From Paenibacillus tritici (GTDB taxonomy: Bacteria > Bacillota > Bacilli > Paenibacillales > Paenibacillaceae): a stretch of 64,000 nt of DNA. Under the pieces are notes generated by a model that had not been told where the DNA came from, searched no databases, and saw only the letters and a list, made by a program, of their open reading frames with translations. Each line of letters starts with the position of its first letter. The stretch's first letter is position 1. Positions 17,765 to 28,442 of the stretch are shown piece by piece. The DNA lies in NCBI RefSeq assembly GCF_013204885.1, contig NZ_JABMKX010000025.1, positions 1 to 64,000 on the forward strand. Reading direction: 5' to 3'. A program made the translations under genes and the position numbers.

Positions 17765-18526
17765 ATGGAAGAATTGAGAACAGAAGAGGAAATACTGGCA
17801 GGCAAGCATTCTGTGCTTGAAGCCCTTAGAGCCGGACGGACACTGAACAAGATATGGATCGCTGAAACCGCGCAAAAGCATCTGACTGCACCTATCGTAG
17901 CTGAAGCGCGCAAGGCGGGAATTGTGATCCAGCATGTAGACAAGCGGAAGCTGGACCAGCTCGCACCGGGAGTGCAGCATCAAGGGGTGGTTGCGCAGGC
18001 GGCACCGTTCGCCTATACGGAGGTTGCTGATATTCTGGCAATTGCTGAAGCCAAGGGAGAACCGCCGTTTCTGCTTTTGCTGGATGAAATTGAAGATCCG
18101 CACAACCTGGGGTCTATCCTGCGTACGGCTGATTGTACGGGTGTGCATGGAGTCATTGTGCCGAAGCGCCGCTCTGCACAGATCACGGCAACTGTATCCA
18201 AGACCTCTGCCGGCGCAGTCGAATATGTGCCCGTAGCGCGCGTAACGAATCTTGGGCAGACCATTGACCGGCTGAAGGAGCTGGGGGTCTGGGTGGTAGG
18301 AACCGATGTGGACACCGATCAGAATCTGTTCGGATCGGATATTGTCACCGGACCGGTAGCAGTGGTTATCGGTAATGAGAACAAGGGAATGGGCCGCCTG
18401 ATCCGTGAGAAATGCGATGTGCTGCTGAAGCTGCCGATGGCCGGAAGAATTAACTCGCTTAATGCTTCGGTTGCAGCCGGTGTAATCATGTACGAGGTAC
18501 TCCGCCGCCGCCAAGAACAGGGATAA
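17765..18526 (+). CDS. rlmB: 23S rRNA (guanosine-2'-O)-methyltransferase RlmB family
   Basis: SpoU/TrmH-type methyltransferase of 253 residues. N-terminal substrate-binding domain (1-75), then the knotted SPOUT domain with motif 1 EIEDPHNLGSILRTA (about 104-118), motif 2 VIGNENKGM (about 201-209) and motif 3 LPMAGRINSLNASVAAG (about 221-237). Overlaps the next gene by one base (TAATG). Confidence 0.93.
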   Translation: MEELRTEEEILAGKHSVLEALRAGRTLNKIWIAETAQKHLTAPIVAEARKAGIVIQHVDKRKLDQLAPGVQHQGVVAQAAPFAYTEVADILAIAEAKGEPPFLLLLDEIEDPHNLGSILRTADCTGVHGVIVPKRRSAQITATVSKTSAGAVEYVPVARVTNLGQTIDRLKELGVWVVGTDVDTDQNLFGSDIVTGPVAVVIGNENKGMGRLIREKCDVLLKLPMAGRINSLNASVAAGVIMYEVLRRRQEQG

Positions 18527-19050
18527 TGATGGCGGACTGGCGCGATATCCTGCTCGTGGACGGGTACAATATGATCGGCGGCTGGCCGGAGCTTGCGGCA
18601 TTATCGCAGACCGGCATGCAGGAGGCGCGCGACCGGCTGCTCGATATGCTGGCCGATTATCAGGCGTTCTCCGGGCTGCGCGTCATTGCCGTATTCGATG
18701 CCTACCGTGTGCCGGGACTGGGGCGGTCTTTTGTACAAGGGAAAGTCCAGGTCTTCTTCACCAAGGAGAAGGAAACCGCAGATGAGTGCATCGAACGGCT
18801 GGTTGGAGAATTCACGCACCGCCGCAGACAGATCTCGGTTGCAACCAGTGATTTTGTGGAGCAGCATGTCATTTTTGCCCAGGGAGCTCTCAGAATCTCA
18901 GCCAGGGAACTGAGACTTGCGATTGAAGAGAACCAGAAGCAGGTGAAGAAAGCCATCGAACCGGGAAGCATAAGCTCCACCCGTCACTCGCTGGAAGACA
19001 AACTGCCTCCCGAGACGCGCAAGCGGCTGGAGGACTGGCGGAGACAGTAA
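18526..19050 (+). CDS. rae1: NYN-domain ribosome-associated endoribonuclease (Rae1/YacP)
   Basis: 174 residues of NYN (PIN-like) fold: acidic residues in LLVDGYNMIGGW (about 8-19), VIAVFDAY and the ATSDFVEQ motif. In Bacillus subtilis this protein cuts mRNA in the ribosomal A site. It ends the cysE-cysS-mrnC-rlmB operon by a one-base stop-start overlap; a second ATG three bases later is equally possible. Confidence 0.9.
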   Translation: MMADWRDILLVDGYNMIGGWPELAALSQTGMQEARDRLLDMLADYQAFSGLRVIAVFDAYRVPGLGRSFVQGKVQVFFTKEKETADECIERLVGEFTHRRRQISVATSDFVEQHVIFAQGALRISARELRLAIEENQKQVKKAIEPGSISSTRHSLEDKLPPETRKRLEDWRRQ

Positions 19051-19124
19051 GGACGCGAAAGCAGCAGACTCCCGTCGAAAAATGCCATAATATGTTATTG
19101 AAGATTGTTTTTGGACAATTCCGG

Positions 19125-19154
19125 TTGACGGTGTAAGGTAACATAATATATACT
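19125..19154 (+). promoter_or_regulatory. sigma-A promoter of sigH
   Basis: TTGACG (19125-19130), 18-bp spacer, TATACT (19149-19154), 58 bp before the sigH start. In Bacillus sigH is transcribed from a sigma-A promoter repressed by AbrB; I cannot identify an AbrB site by eye. Confidence 0.75.
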
Positions 19155-19211
19155 GTTCCTATATTTCGAGAAGTAACGATGTGTCTTGCGTTGCAGCCGG
19201 GGGGATTCTTG

Positions 19212-19856
19212 GTGAGTGTCGACCTCAAGGAAATAATGCTGTCCGAGTATGATTTCATAAGTGATGAAGAAATTGTCGAGATCTTCCGTGGTGGCGACAG
19301 TGGCGCATTAGAGCATTTGATTAACAAGTACCGCAATTTCGTGCGTGCCAAGGCTCGTTCCTATTTTTTGATCGGGGCAGATCGTGAAGATATTGTGCAG
19401 GAAGGCATGATTGGCCTATACAAGGCGATTCGTGACTTCAAGGGTGACAAGCTGTCATCATTCAAGGCCTTTGCCGAGCTGTGCATCACCCGTCAGATTA
19501 TAACCGCCATTAAGACGGCTACCCGCCAGAAGCATATTCCGCTGAATTCTTATGTCTCGCTTGACAAGCCCATCTATGATGAGGATTCCGACCGGACACT
19601 GATGGATGTGATATGCGGAACGCAGGTGCTTGACCCGGAAGAGCTGATTATCAACCAGGAGGAGTTCATCGGACTGGAAGATAAGATGGCTGAGATTCTG
19701 AGTGATCTGGAACGCAAGGTTCTGATGCTCTATCTGGACGGACGTTCCTATCAGGAGATTGCCGAGGATTTGAAGCGGCATGTGAAGTCCATTGACAATG
19801 CACTGCAGCGAGTGAAACGGAAATTGGAAAGATATCTGGAAGTGCGTGACAATTAA
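19212..19856 (+). CDS. sigH: RNA polymerase sigma-H factor
   Basis: Sigma factor of stationary phase, competence and early sporulation. 214 residues with region 2 (NFVRAKARSYFLIGADREDIVQEGMIG, in shorter pieces highly conserved with Bacillus SigH) and region 4 helix-turn-helix (RSYQEIAEDLKRHVKSIDN, about 175-193). GTG 19212 is chosen because GGGGGGA lies six bases upstream; the reading from 19179 has no such site. This supports a spore-forming host. Confidence 0.96.
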   Translation: MSVDLKEIMLSEYDFISDEEIVEIFRGGDSGALEHLINKYRNFVRAKARSYFLIGADREDIVQEGMIGLYKAIRDFKGDKLSSFKAFAELCITRQIITAIKTATRQKHIPLNSYVSLDKPIYDEDSDRTLMDVICGTQVLDPEELIINQEEFIGLEDKMAEILSDLERKVLMLYLDGRSYQEIAEDLKRHVKSIDNALQRVKRKLERYLEVRDN

Positions 19857-19874
19857 TGATATAATGAACTAGGA

Positions 19875-19899
19875 AGGCTCGGGACTCGAGTCTTTTTTT
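19875..19899 (+). terminator. terminator of sigH
   Basis: AGGCTCG pairs with CGAGTCT (one G-T pair) and seven T residues follow. The following 190 bp (19900-20093) hold no convincing gene. Confidence 0.75.
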
Positions 19900-20093
19900 A
19901 GTGTCGCTACATTTTGATGTGATGAATTTCTGATTTATGAAGCATTGGCTGGCAGCAGGTTTATACCATGGCGGAATGCACCATAATGATATGGAAGACA
20001 GCGAGTGGCATAAGGAAGAAGCTAGAGCAAAGATGATGGTTGTTACACGGCTACAGCACCCGGAAATACCCAGTGCGATGGGGGAAACTTTCG

Positions 20094-20123
20094 TTGACAC
20101 AGACATTGATATTATGCTAAAGT
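20094..20123 (+). promoter_or_regulatory. sigma-A promoter of rpmG-secE-nusG
   Basis: Perfect -35 TTGACA (20094-20099), 18-bp spacer, extended -10 TGCTAAAGT (20115-20123). It lies about 95 bp before rpmG. Confidence 0.85.
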
Positions 20124-20218
20124 GTTTTAGGTAGGCCTAAATTCGCGGCTTTTTTTTGAATCAATATCTACGTCTTCTAATTTAACCGTTAGAAGTACGT
20201 CTTCGGGAGGTGCACATC

Positions 20219-20368
20219 ATGCGGGTAATTATCACTTTGGCTTGTACAAGTTGCAAACAAAGAAACTATGCAACAACCAAAAACAAGCGAAATCACCCCG
20301 ACCGCTTGGAGATGAAGAAATTTTGCAAGTTTTGTAACGAGCAAACTCCTCATCGCGAAACCAGATAG
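20219..20368 (+). CDS. rpmG: 50S ribosomal protein L33
   Basis: 49-residue L33 with both zinc CxxC pairs (C9/C12 and C36/C39), so this is the zinc-binding paralog. GGGAGGTG precedes ATG 20219. It is first in the rpmG-secE-nusG group, the usual order. Confidence 0.95.
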   Translation: MRVIITLACTSCKQRNYATTKNKRNHPDRLEMKKFCKFCNEQTPHRETR

Positions 20369-20388
20369 TCTTTGGAGGTGTAGTCGGC

Positions 20389-20580
20389 GTGAAACGTAGT
20401 TTCAAGTCTTTGTTTTCCTTTTTCACTGAGAGCTGGAGTGAACTCAAAAAGGTTCGCTGGCCTAGCCGTAAAGAATTGAAGAACTATACATTGATCGTTC
20501 TCGGTACAATCGTAGTTATTTCTCTTTACTTCTGGGTTCTGGACATCGGTATTTCCGCTGTGATTGAAGCGATTATTTAG
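20389..20580 (+). CDS. secE: preprotein translocase subunit SecE
   Basis: 63-residue single-span SecE: amphipathic region with the conserved ELKKVRWPSRKEL (about 18-30) followed by one membrane helix (34-58). Stabilises SecY in the translocon. Starts at GTG 20389 after GGAGG. Confidence 0.95.
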   Translation: MKRSFKSLFSFFTESWSELKKVRWPSRKELKNYTLIVLGTIVVISLYFWVLDIGISAVIEAII

Positions 20581-20601
20581 AGAGGTCCCAGGTGGCTTGA
20601 T

Positions 20602-21135
20602 ATGGAAAAAAGATGGTATGTCGTTCATACCTATTCCGGGTATGAGAATAAGGTCAAGGCCAATTTGGAAAAACGCGTTGAGTCCATGGGCATGGAAGAC
20701 AAAATATTCCGCGTTCTTGTTCCTATGGAAGAAGAGCTGGTAAACAAGGATGGCAAGAAAAAAACTGTCATGCGCAAAGTTTACCCTGGTTACGTTTTGG
20801 TCGAAATGGTTCAGACGGATGATTCCTGGTATGTAGTCCGCAATACGCCGGGCGTTACCGGATTTGTCGGTTCAACTGGTTCAGGGTCCAAGCCTACTGC
20901 ACTGCTCCCTGAAGAAGTTGAACAAATTCTGAAGCATATGGGCATGGTTGAACCTAAAGCGAAGATTGATTTCGAAATTAAGGAATCCGTACGTATTATG
21001 GTCGGTCCATTTGCGAATTTTGTGGGCTCTGTGGAAGAGATTTTGGCAGACAAGAGCAAGATCAAGGTACATGTCAACATGTTTGGACGGGAAACCCCAG
21101 TCGAGTTGGATTTCACTCAAGTGGAGAAGATATAA
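20602..21135 (+). CDS. nusG: transcription termination/antitermination protein NusG
   Basis: 177 residues: NGN domain (1-115; WYVVHTYSGYENKVK) that clamps RNA polymerase, and a C-terminal KOW domain (125-177; GPFANFVGSV). Follows secE at 21 bp, before rplK, as in most bacteria. Confidence 0.97.
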   Translation: MEKRWYVVHTYSGYENKVKANLEKRVESMGMEDKIFRVLVPMEEELVNKDGKKKTVMRKVYPGYVLVEMVQTDDSWYVVRNTPGVTGFVGSTGSGSKPTALLPEEVEQILKHMGMVEPKAKIDFEIKESVRIMVGPFANFVGSVEEILADKSKIKVHVNMFGRETPVELDFTQVEKI

Positions 21136-21139
21136 CAAG

Positions 21140-21177
21140 CACAAGGGTTTCTTGTGGGAGAATGCTGTATAGCATTC
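21140..21177 (+). other. tandem hairpins upstream of rplK
   Basis: CACAAG/CTTGTG (21140-21156) and GAATGCT/AGCATTC (21160-21177) form two short stems in the 75-bp nusG-rplK gap. There is no U-tail, so they are not terminators; a role in rplKA mRNA processing or L1 control is only a guess. Confidence 0.35.
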
Positions 21178-21210
21178 GAATACCACTATTTACGCAAGGA
21201 GGTGTCACTC

Positions 21211-21636
21211 ATGGCTAAAAAAGTTATTAAAATGGTGAAACTGCAGATTCCTGCAGGGAAAGCGAATCCAGCGCCTCCAGTAGGTCCGGCGTTAGGTCAA
21301 GCAGGTGTCAACATCATGGCATTCTGTAAGGAATTCAACGCTCGTACTGCCGACCAGGCTGGCCTGATCATCCCGGTTGAAATTACAGTATTTGAAGACC
21401 GTTCCTTTACCTTCATCACCAAAACTCCTCCGGCTGCTGTTCTGCTTCGCATCGCTGCGAAAGTAGAAAAAGGATCCGGTGAACCAAACAAGAAAAAAGT
21501 AGCGAAGCTGGGCCGCGCAGCGGTTCGTGAAATCGCTGAAACAAAAATGCCCGATCTGAACGCTGCATCTGTTGAAGCTGCAATGCGTATGGTTGAAGGT
21601 ACTGCCCGCAGTATGGGAATCACAATCGAAGACTAA
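21211..21636 (+). CDS. rplK: 50S ribosomal protein L11
   Basis: 141-residue protein of the GTPase-associated centre. N-terminal KLQIPAGKANPAPPVGPALGQ (split conserved block) and C-terminal rRNA-binding domain are typical. ATG 21211 follows AAGGAGGTG; the longer frame to 21154 has no ribosome binding site. Confidence 0.97.
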   Translation: MAKKVIKMVKLQIPAGKANPAPPVGPALGQAGVNIMAFCKEFNARTADQAGLIIPVEITVFEDRSFTFITKTPPAAVLLRIAAKVEKGSGEPNKKKVAKLGRAAVREIAETKMPDLNAASVEAAMRMVEGTARSMGITIED

Positions 21637-21717
21637 TATGTATTCGATGAACCGGTCATTCATGACCGCAATATGTGGGAGGAATTTCCGCTAACACCAC
21701 AAAGGAGGAACATTTTC

Positions 21718-22410
21718 ATGGCTAAACATGGTAAGAAATACATGGAATCTGCTAAGCTGATCGACAGCGAAGCGACTTACGAGCCTTCAGAAGCTGTAGA
21801 GCTTGTGAAAAAGGCAGCAACTGCCAAATTCGACGAAACCGTTGAAGCAGCAGTTCGTCTGGGTGTAGACCCGCGTAAACAAGACCAAGCAGTTCGTGGT
21901 GTTGTTGTCCTGCCTCACGGCACAGGCAAAACTCAACGCGTGCTTGTATTTGCAAAAGGTGAAAAAGCGAAGGAAGCAGAAGCTGCTGGCGCTGATTTTG
22001 TTGGTGATGCTGATATGATCAACAAGATTCAACAGGGCTGGTTTGAATTCGATGTCTGCGTAGCTACACCTGATATGATGAGCGAAGTCGGTAAACTGGG
22101 TCGTCTGCTCGGTGGTAAGGGCCTCATGCCTAACCCTAAAGCAGGTACAGTTACTTTCGACGTTACCAAGGCTGTTCAAGAAATCAAAGCCGGTAAAATC
22201 GAATACCGTCTCGATAAAGCGGGCCAAATTCACGCGCCAATCGGCAAAGTGTCTTTCAACGCTGAACAACTGAACGAGAACCTTAAAGCTCTCATGGACG
22301 CTCTGAACCGTGCGAAACCGGCTGCTGCCAAAGGTGTTTACCTTAAAGGCGTTGCTATTTCGTCCACAATGGGACCTAGTGCTCGTGTGAACGCTACTGC
22401 TTTCAGATAA
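21718..22410 (+). CDS. rplA: 50S ribosomal protein L1
   Basis: 230 residues, L1 stalk protein; the conserved GGKGLMPNPKAGTV (about 127-140) binds 23S rRNA. ATG 21718 has AAGGAGG upstream, while the longer reading from 21673 does not. Ends the rplKA unit. Confidence 0.97.
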   Translation: MAKHGKKYMESAKLIDSEATYEPSEAVELVKKAATAKFDETVEAAVRLGVDPRKQDQAVRGVVVLPHGTGKTQRVLVFAKGEKAKEAEAAGADFVGDADMINKIQQGWFEFDVCVATPDMMSEVGKLGRLLGGKGLMPNPKAGTVTFDVTKAVQEIKAGKIEYRLDKAGQIHAPIGKVSFNAEQLNENLKALMDALNRAKPAAAKGVYLKGVAISSTMGPSARVNATAFR

Positions 22411-22489
22411 TTAAGGGTTGACTCTTCGAGTTATCTTTGATAATCTGTAACAGTTGTGAACATTAAGGTGATCAATCTTGAATTTGAAT

Positions 22490-22622
22490 ATGCTTACCGT
22501 AGACAGTAGGTGCCGTAGGGCTTAATTTCCTACCGAGGTGTTGTGATAGAAACAAAAAGTGCCAGGCTCGCCTGATCAACTTTCCGTTTTATCAAGCCTT
22601 CGTGAATCTGCGGAGGCTTTTC
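22490..22622 (+). ncRNA. L10 leader RNA with attenuator
   Basis: The core CTTACCGTAGACAGTAGGTG (22493-22512), then CCGTAGGGCTTAAT and TTCCTACCGAGGTG, matches the established L10(L12)4-binding leader of Gram-positive rplJL operons. It is followed by a hairpin AGCCTTCG/CGGAGGCT and four T residues (22594-22622), a plausible terminator. Excess L10-L12 complex would bind and reduce rplJL expression. Confidence 0.85.
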
Positions 22623-22696
22623 TAATGCCTGCGTAGGAACGGCGCAGTTTCTCCGGAAGAAACGCCGTGACATAAATTTTCAGGAGGTGTATACCA

Positions 22697-23200
22697 TTGG
22701 CAAATGCAAAAGTAATCCAAGCTAAACAGGATGCGGTTGATGTTGTTACCGGCAAACTGCAAAACAGTATCTCTACTGTAGTAGCAGACTACCGCGGATT
22801 GAACGTATCGCAAGTAACCGAACTGCGTAAGCAGCTTCGTGAGGCTGGCGTTGAATTTCAAGTCCTGAAGAACACATTGCTTCGCCGTGCAACTGCGGCG
22901 GCTGAATTGACTGATCTGGACGCTGTCCTGACTGGTCCTACAGCTATCGCTTTCAGTGAGACTGATGCGGTAATAGCAGCCAAGATTCTGAATGACTTCG
23001 CTAAGAAGAACGACGCTCTGAAACTTAAAGGCGGCGTAGTAGAAGGTCGCGTGATCGACGCTGACCAGCTCAAAGCACTGGCTGAGCTTCCTTCCCGCGA
23101 AGGTTTGCTGTCCATGCTGCTTAGCGTGCTTCAGGCTCCAATGCGCAACTTCGCGCTTGCAGTTAAAGCTGTTGCTGAGAAAGAAGAACAAAGCGCGTAA
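22697..23200 (+). CDS. rplJ: 50S ribosomal protein L10
   Basis: 167-residue base of the L12 stalk. Begins at TTG 22697, seven bases after an AGGAGGTG site; no better ATG exists nearby. VADYRGL (about 29-35) and the C-terminal helix for L12 dimers are present. Under L10 leader control. Confidence 0.96.
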   Translation: MANAKVIQAKQDAVDVVTGKLQNSISTVVADYRGLNVSQVTELRKQLREAGVEFQVLKNTLLRRATAAAELTDLDAVLTGPTAIAFSETDAVIAAKILNDFAKKNDALKLKGGVVEGRVIDADQLKALAELPSREGLLSMLLSVLQAPMRNFALAVKAVAEKEEQSA

Positions 23201-23263
23201 GCCTTTGCTTCTAGCTTCATAATCAATACCACAAACCAATTCAAATATAATGGAGGTTCAATC

Positions 23264-23623
23264 ATGAGCAAAGAAACAATCCTGGAAGAAATCAAAGGCA
23301 TGAGCGTATTGGAACTGAACGACCTGGTTAAAGCAATCGAAGAAGAATTCGGCGTAACTGCAGCAGCTCCAGTAGCAGCTGGCGGCGCTGTAGCAGCTGT
23401 TGAAGAAGAGCAATCCGAATTCGACGTAATTTTGACAAGCGCTGGCGCTTCCAAAATCAACGTTATCAAAATCGTTCGCGAAATCACAGGTCTTGGCTTG
23501 AAAGAAGCTAAAGACGTTGTAGACAACGCTCCAAAAGCAATCAAAGAAAAAGTAAGCAAAGAAGAAGCCGAAGCTACCAAAGCAAAATTGGAAGAAGCAG
23601 GCGCAGCTGTAGAAGTAAAATAA
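23264..23623 (+). CDS. rplL: 50S ribosomal protein L7/L12
   Basis: 119 residues: N-terminal dimerisation helix, alanine-rich hinge (about 36-50), and the factor-binding C-terminal domain with KINVIKIVREITGLGLKEAK region (about 66-86). GGAGG precedes ATG 23264. Confidence 0.97.
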   Translation: MSKETILEEIKGMSVLELNDLVKAIEEEFGVTAAAPVAAGGAVAAVEEEQSEFDVILTSAGASKINVIKIVREITGLGLKEAKDVVDNAPKAIKEKVSKEEAEATKAKLEEAGAAVEVK

Positions 23624-23674
23624 GTTGATTCCATAGGTACTGCCCCGGGGCAGAAGTGATTCTCTCCGGTTCTT

Positions 23675-23706
23675 GCAACCCCCTTGAACTTGTTCAAGGG
23701 GGTTGC
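23675..23706 (+). other. 15-bp perfect hairpin downstream of rplL
   Basis: GCAACCCCCTTGAAC pairs without mismatch to GTTCAAGGGGGTTGC around a 2-nt loop, but no U-run follows (TCTATAAGG). It may be a partial terminator, an RNase III site or a 3'-end stabiliser between rplJL and the downstream genes. Confidence 0.7.
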
Positions 23707-23762
23707 TCTATAAGGGAAGCCCTTATAAGATGGGTCTAGTACAATGTGAAAGGGAGGATTGT

Positions 23763-24359
23763 ATGTCGCAGCATTATTACTCGCAGCAGCCGGAAGCGCG
23801 TCATGACAGACGCAGCATCGATACGGAACTGAGAGGCAAAAGCCTCCGCTTTACAAGCGACGCTGGTGTTTTTTCCAAAGGTGATATTGATTATGGCAGC
23901 CGTGTTCTAATCGAGGCGATGGTCATCCCGGATGGTGCGGGGGTACTGGACGTGGGCTGTGGTTATGGCCCCATAGGGATTAGTGCGGCGTATCTAGCTC
24001 CCAAGGGACATGTGACGATGATAGACATCAACAGCCGTGCGGTAGAGCTTGCCCGCGAGAATGCGCAGCATAATGGAATCCGCAATGTTACGGTTATGCA
24101 AAGTGATGTGCTGTCCGCAGTACAGGGGCGTAAATTCGATGTGATTCTTACCAACCCGCCGATACGTGCCGGCAAGGCAGTGGTGCATCAGATCTTTGAA
24201 CAGGCGTATGATCATTTGCATGAGGGTGGAAGTCTGTGGATTGTCATCCAGAAGAAGCAGGGAGCGCCGTCGGCGGTTGCCAAGCTGGAGAGCTTGTTCC
24301 CGGTGGTGGAAGAAGTGGGGAAAGACAAGGGCTATCGGATTATAAGAGCGCAGAAATAA
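23763..24359 (+). CDS. class I SAM-dependent methyltransferase (RsmC-like)
   Basis: 198 residues. SAM-binding motif I VLDVGCGYGPIGI (about 61-73), acidic motif II MIDINSR, and the NPPIRAGK motif (about 137-144) point to an RsmC/YbxB-type N2-guanine rRNA methyltransferase. ATG 23763 is chosen for AAAGGGAGG eight bases upstream. Its place between rplL and rpoB is common in Bacillales. The modified base is not known. Confidence 0.85.
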   Translation: MSQHYYSQQPEARHDRRSIDTELRGKSLRFTSDAGVFSKGDIDYGSRVLIEAMVIPDGAGVLDVGCGYGPIGISAAYLAPKGHVTMIDINSRAVELARENAQHNGIRNVTVMQSDVLSAVQGRKFDVILTNPPIRAGKAVVHQIFEQAYDHLHEGGSLWIVIQKKQGAPSAVAKLESLFPVVEEVGKDKGYRIIRAQK

Positions 24360-24372
24360 ATAATATTACTTA

Positions 24373-24401
24373 TTGACATGCATTGCCCACAGTGGTATTA
24401 T
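24373..24401 (+). promoter_or_regulatory. strong sigma-A promoter of rpoB-rpoC
   Basis: Perfect -35 TTGACA (24373-24378), 17-bp spacer, extended -10 TGGTATTAT (24393-24401). It gives a leader of about 375 nt before rpoB; the leader (24408-24784) has no ORF I can support, but contains a hairpin and an opposing promoter listed separately. Confidence 0.85.
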
Positions 24402-24525
24402 TATAAAATGTCAGTATTAAGATAGGCTCCATGTCTTTAGTTTGCTGAAATGTCAAGTGATATATTGTCGCCCGGTAAGCGCATGCCGCACGGCAGGTTT
24501 TTGCGAATTCCGTTCTCTATGTTCC

Positions 24526-24550
24526 TGTCACGGCGAAGGTCGCCGGGACA
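24526..24550 (+). other. hairpin in the rpoB leader
   Basis: TGTC-A-CGGCG pairs with CGCCG-G-GACA (nine base pairs, one A.G mismatch, loop AAGGT). No T-run follows. It may structure the long rpoB leader RNA; function unknown. Confidence 0.5.
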
Positions 24551-24717
24551 ATAGATAATAGCGCATGAACTGTAGCCTGGTGACGTATAATACGCACGTT
24601 TTGGGCAAATCTATTGGATAAGGAGTATTTTGGCCGTGGATAGATGTGCTCTTTTTTCGAAAGATTTCGATAAGGGGCTTTTCTGTATTTATGGCTGAAT
24701 CCTTGTGGTATGGTTCC

Positions 24718-24746
24718 ATTATACGGGTCCAAACAAGGGTTCGCAA
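24718..24746 (-). promoter_or_regulatory. candidate antisense promoter in the rpoB leader
   Basis: On the - strand, TTGCGA (24746-24741), a 17-bp spacer and a perfect TATAAT (24723-24718) form a good sigma-A promoter pointing away from rpoB, into its own leader. No coding gene lies downstream on that strand. Confidence 0.45.
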
Positions 24747-24784
24747 TCAATTTTTAAGTGAGTAGACATGAGGGGTGAGTAAAG

Positions 24785-28330
<3,546 letters not shown>

Positions 28331-28369
28331 TACACCAGCAAGCCACTAATTTCATTACACAAAGGACCC

Positions 28370-28401
28370 GCCCTCTGTTGACGTAAGCGTCAAGAGAGGG
28401 C
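28370..28401 (+). other. hairpin between rpoB and rpoC
   Basis: GCCCTCT pairs with AGAGGGC and, above one G.G mismatch, TTGACG pairs with CGTCAA around TAAG. There is no U-tail. It is likely an mRNA processing or stability element rather than a terminator, since rpoC must be cotranscribed. Confidence 0.6.
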
Positions 28402-28442
28402 TGTGGTACTAAATCAGGATATAGGTTAAGGAGGGTTGCTCC

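Noticed and set aside
19937..20134. 65-codon open frame between sigH and rpmG
   Set aside because: No ribosome binding site before the ATG, and its 3' part runs through the -35 and -10 of the rpmG promoter.
24517..24750. 77-codon minus-strand open frame in the rpoB leader
   Set aside because: Its start lies upstream of the only minus-strand promoter there, so that transcript could not encode it; no ribosome binding site.
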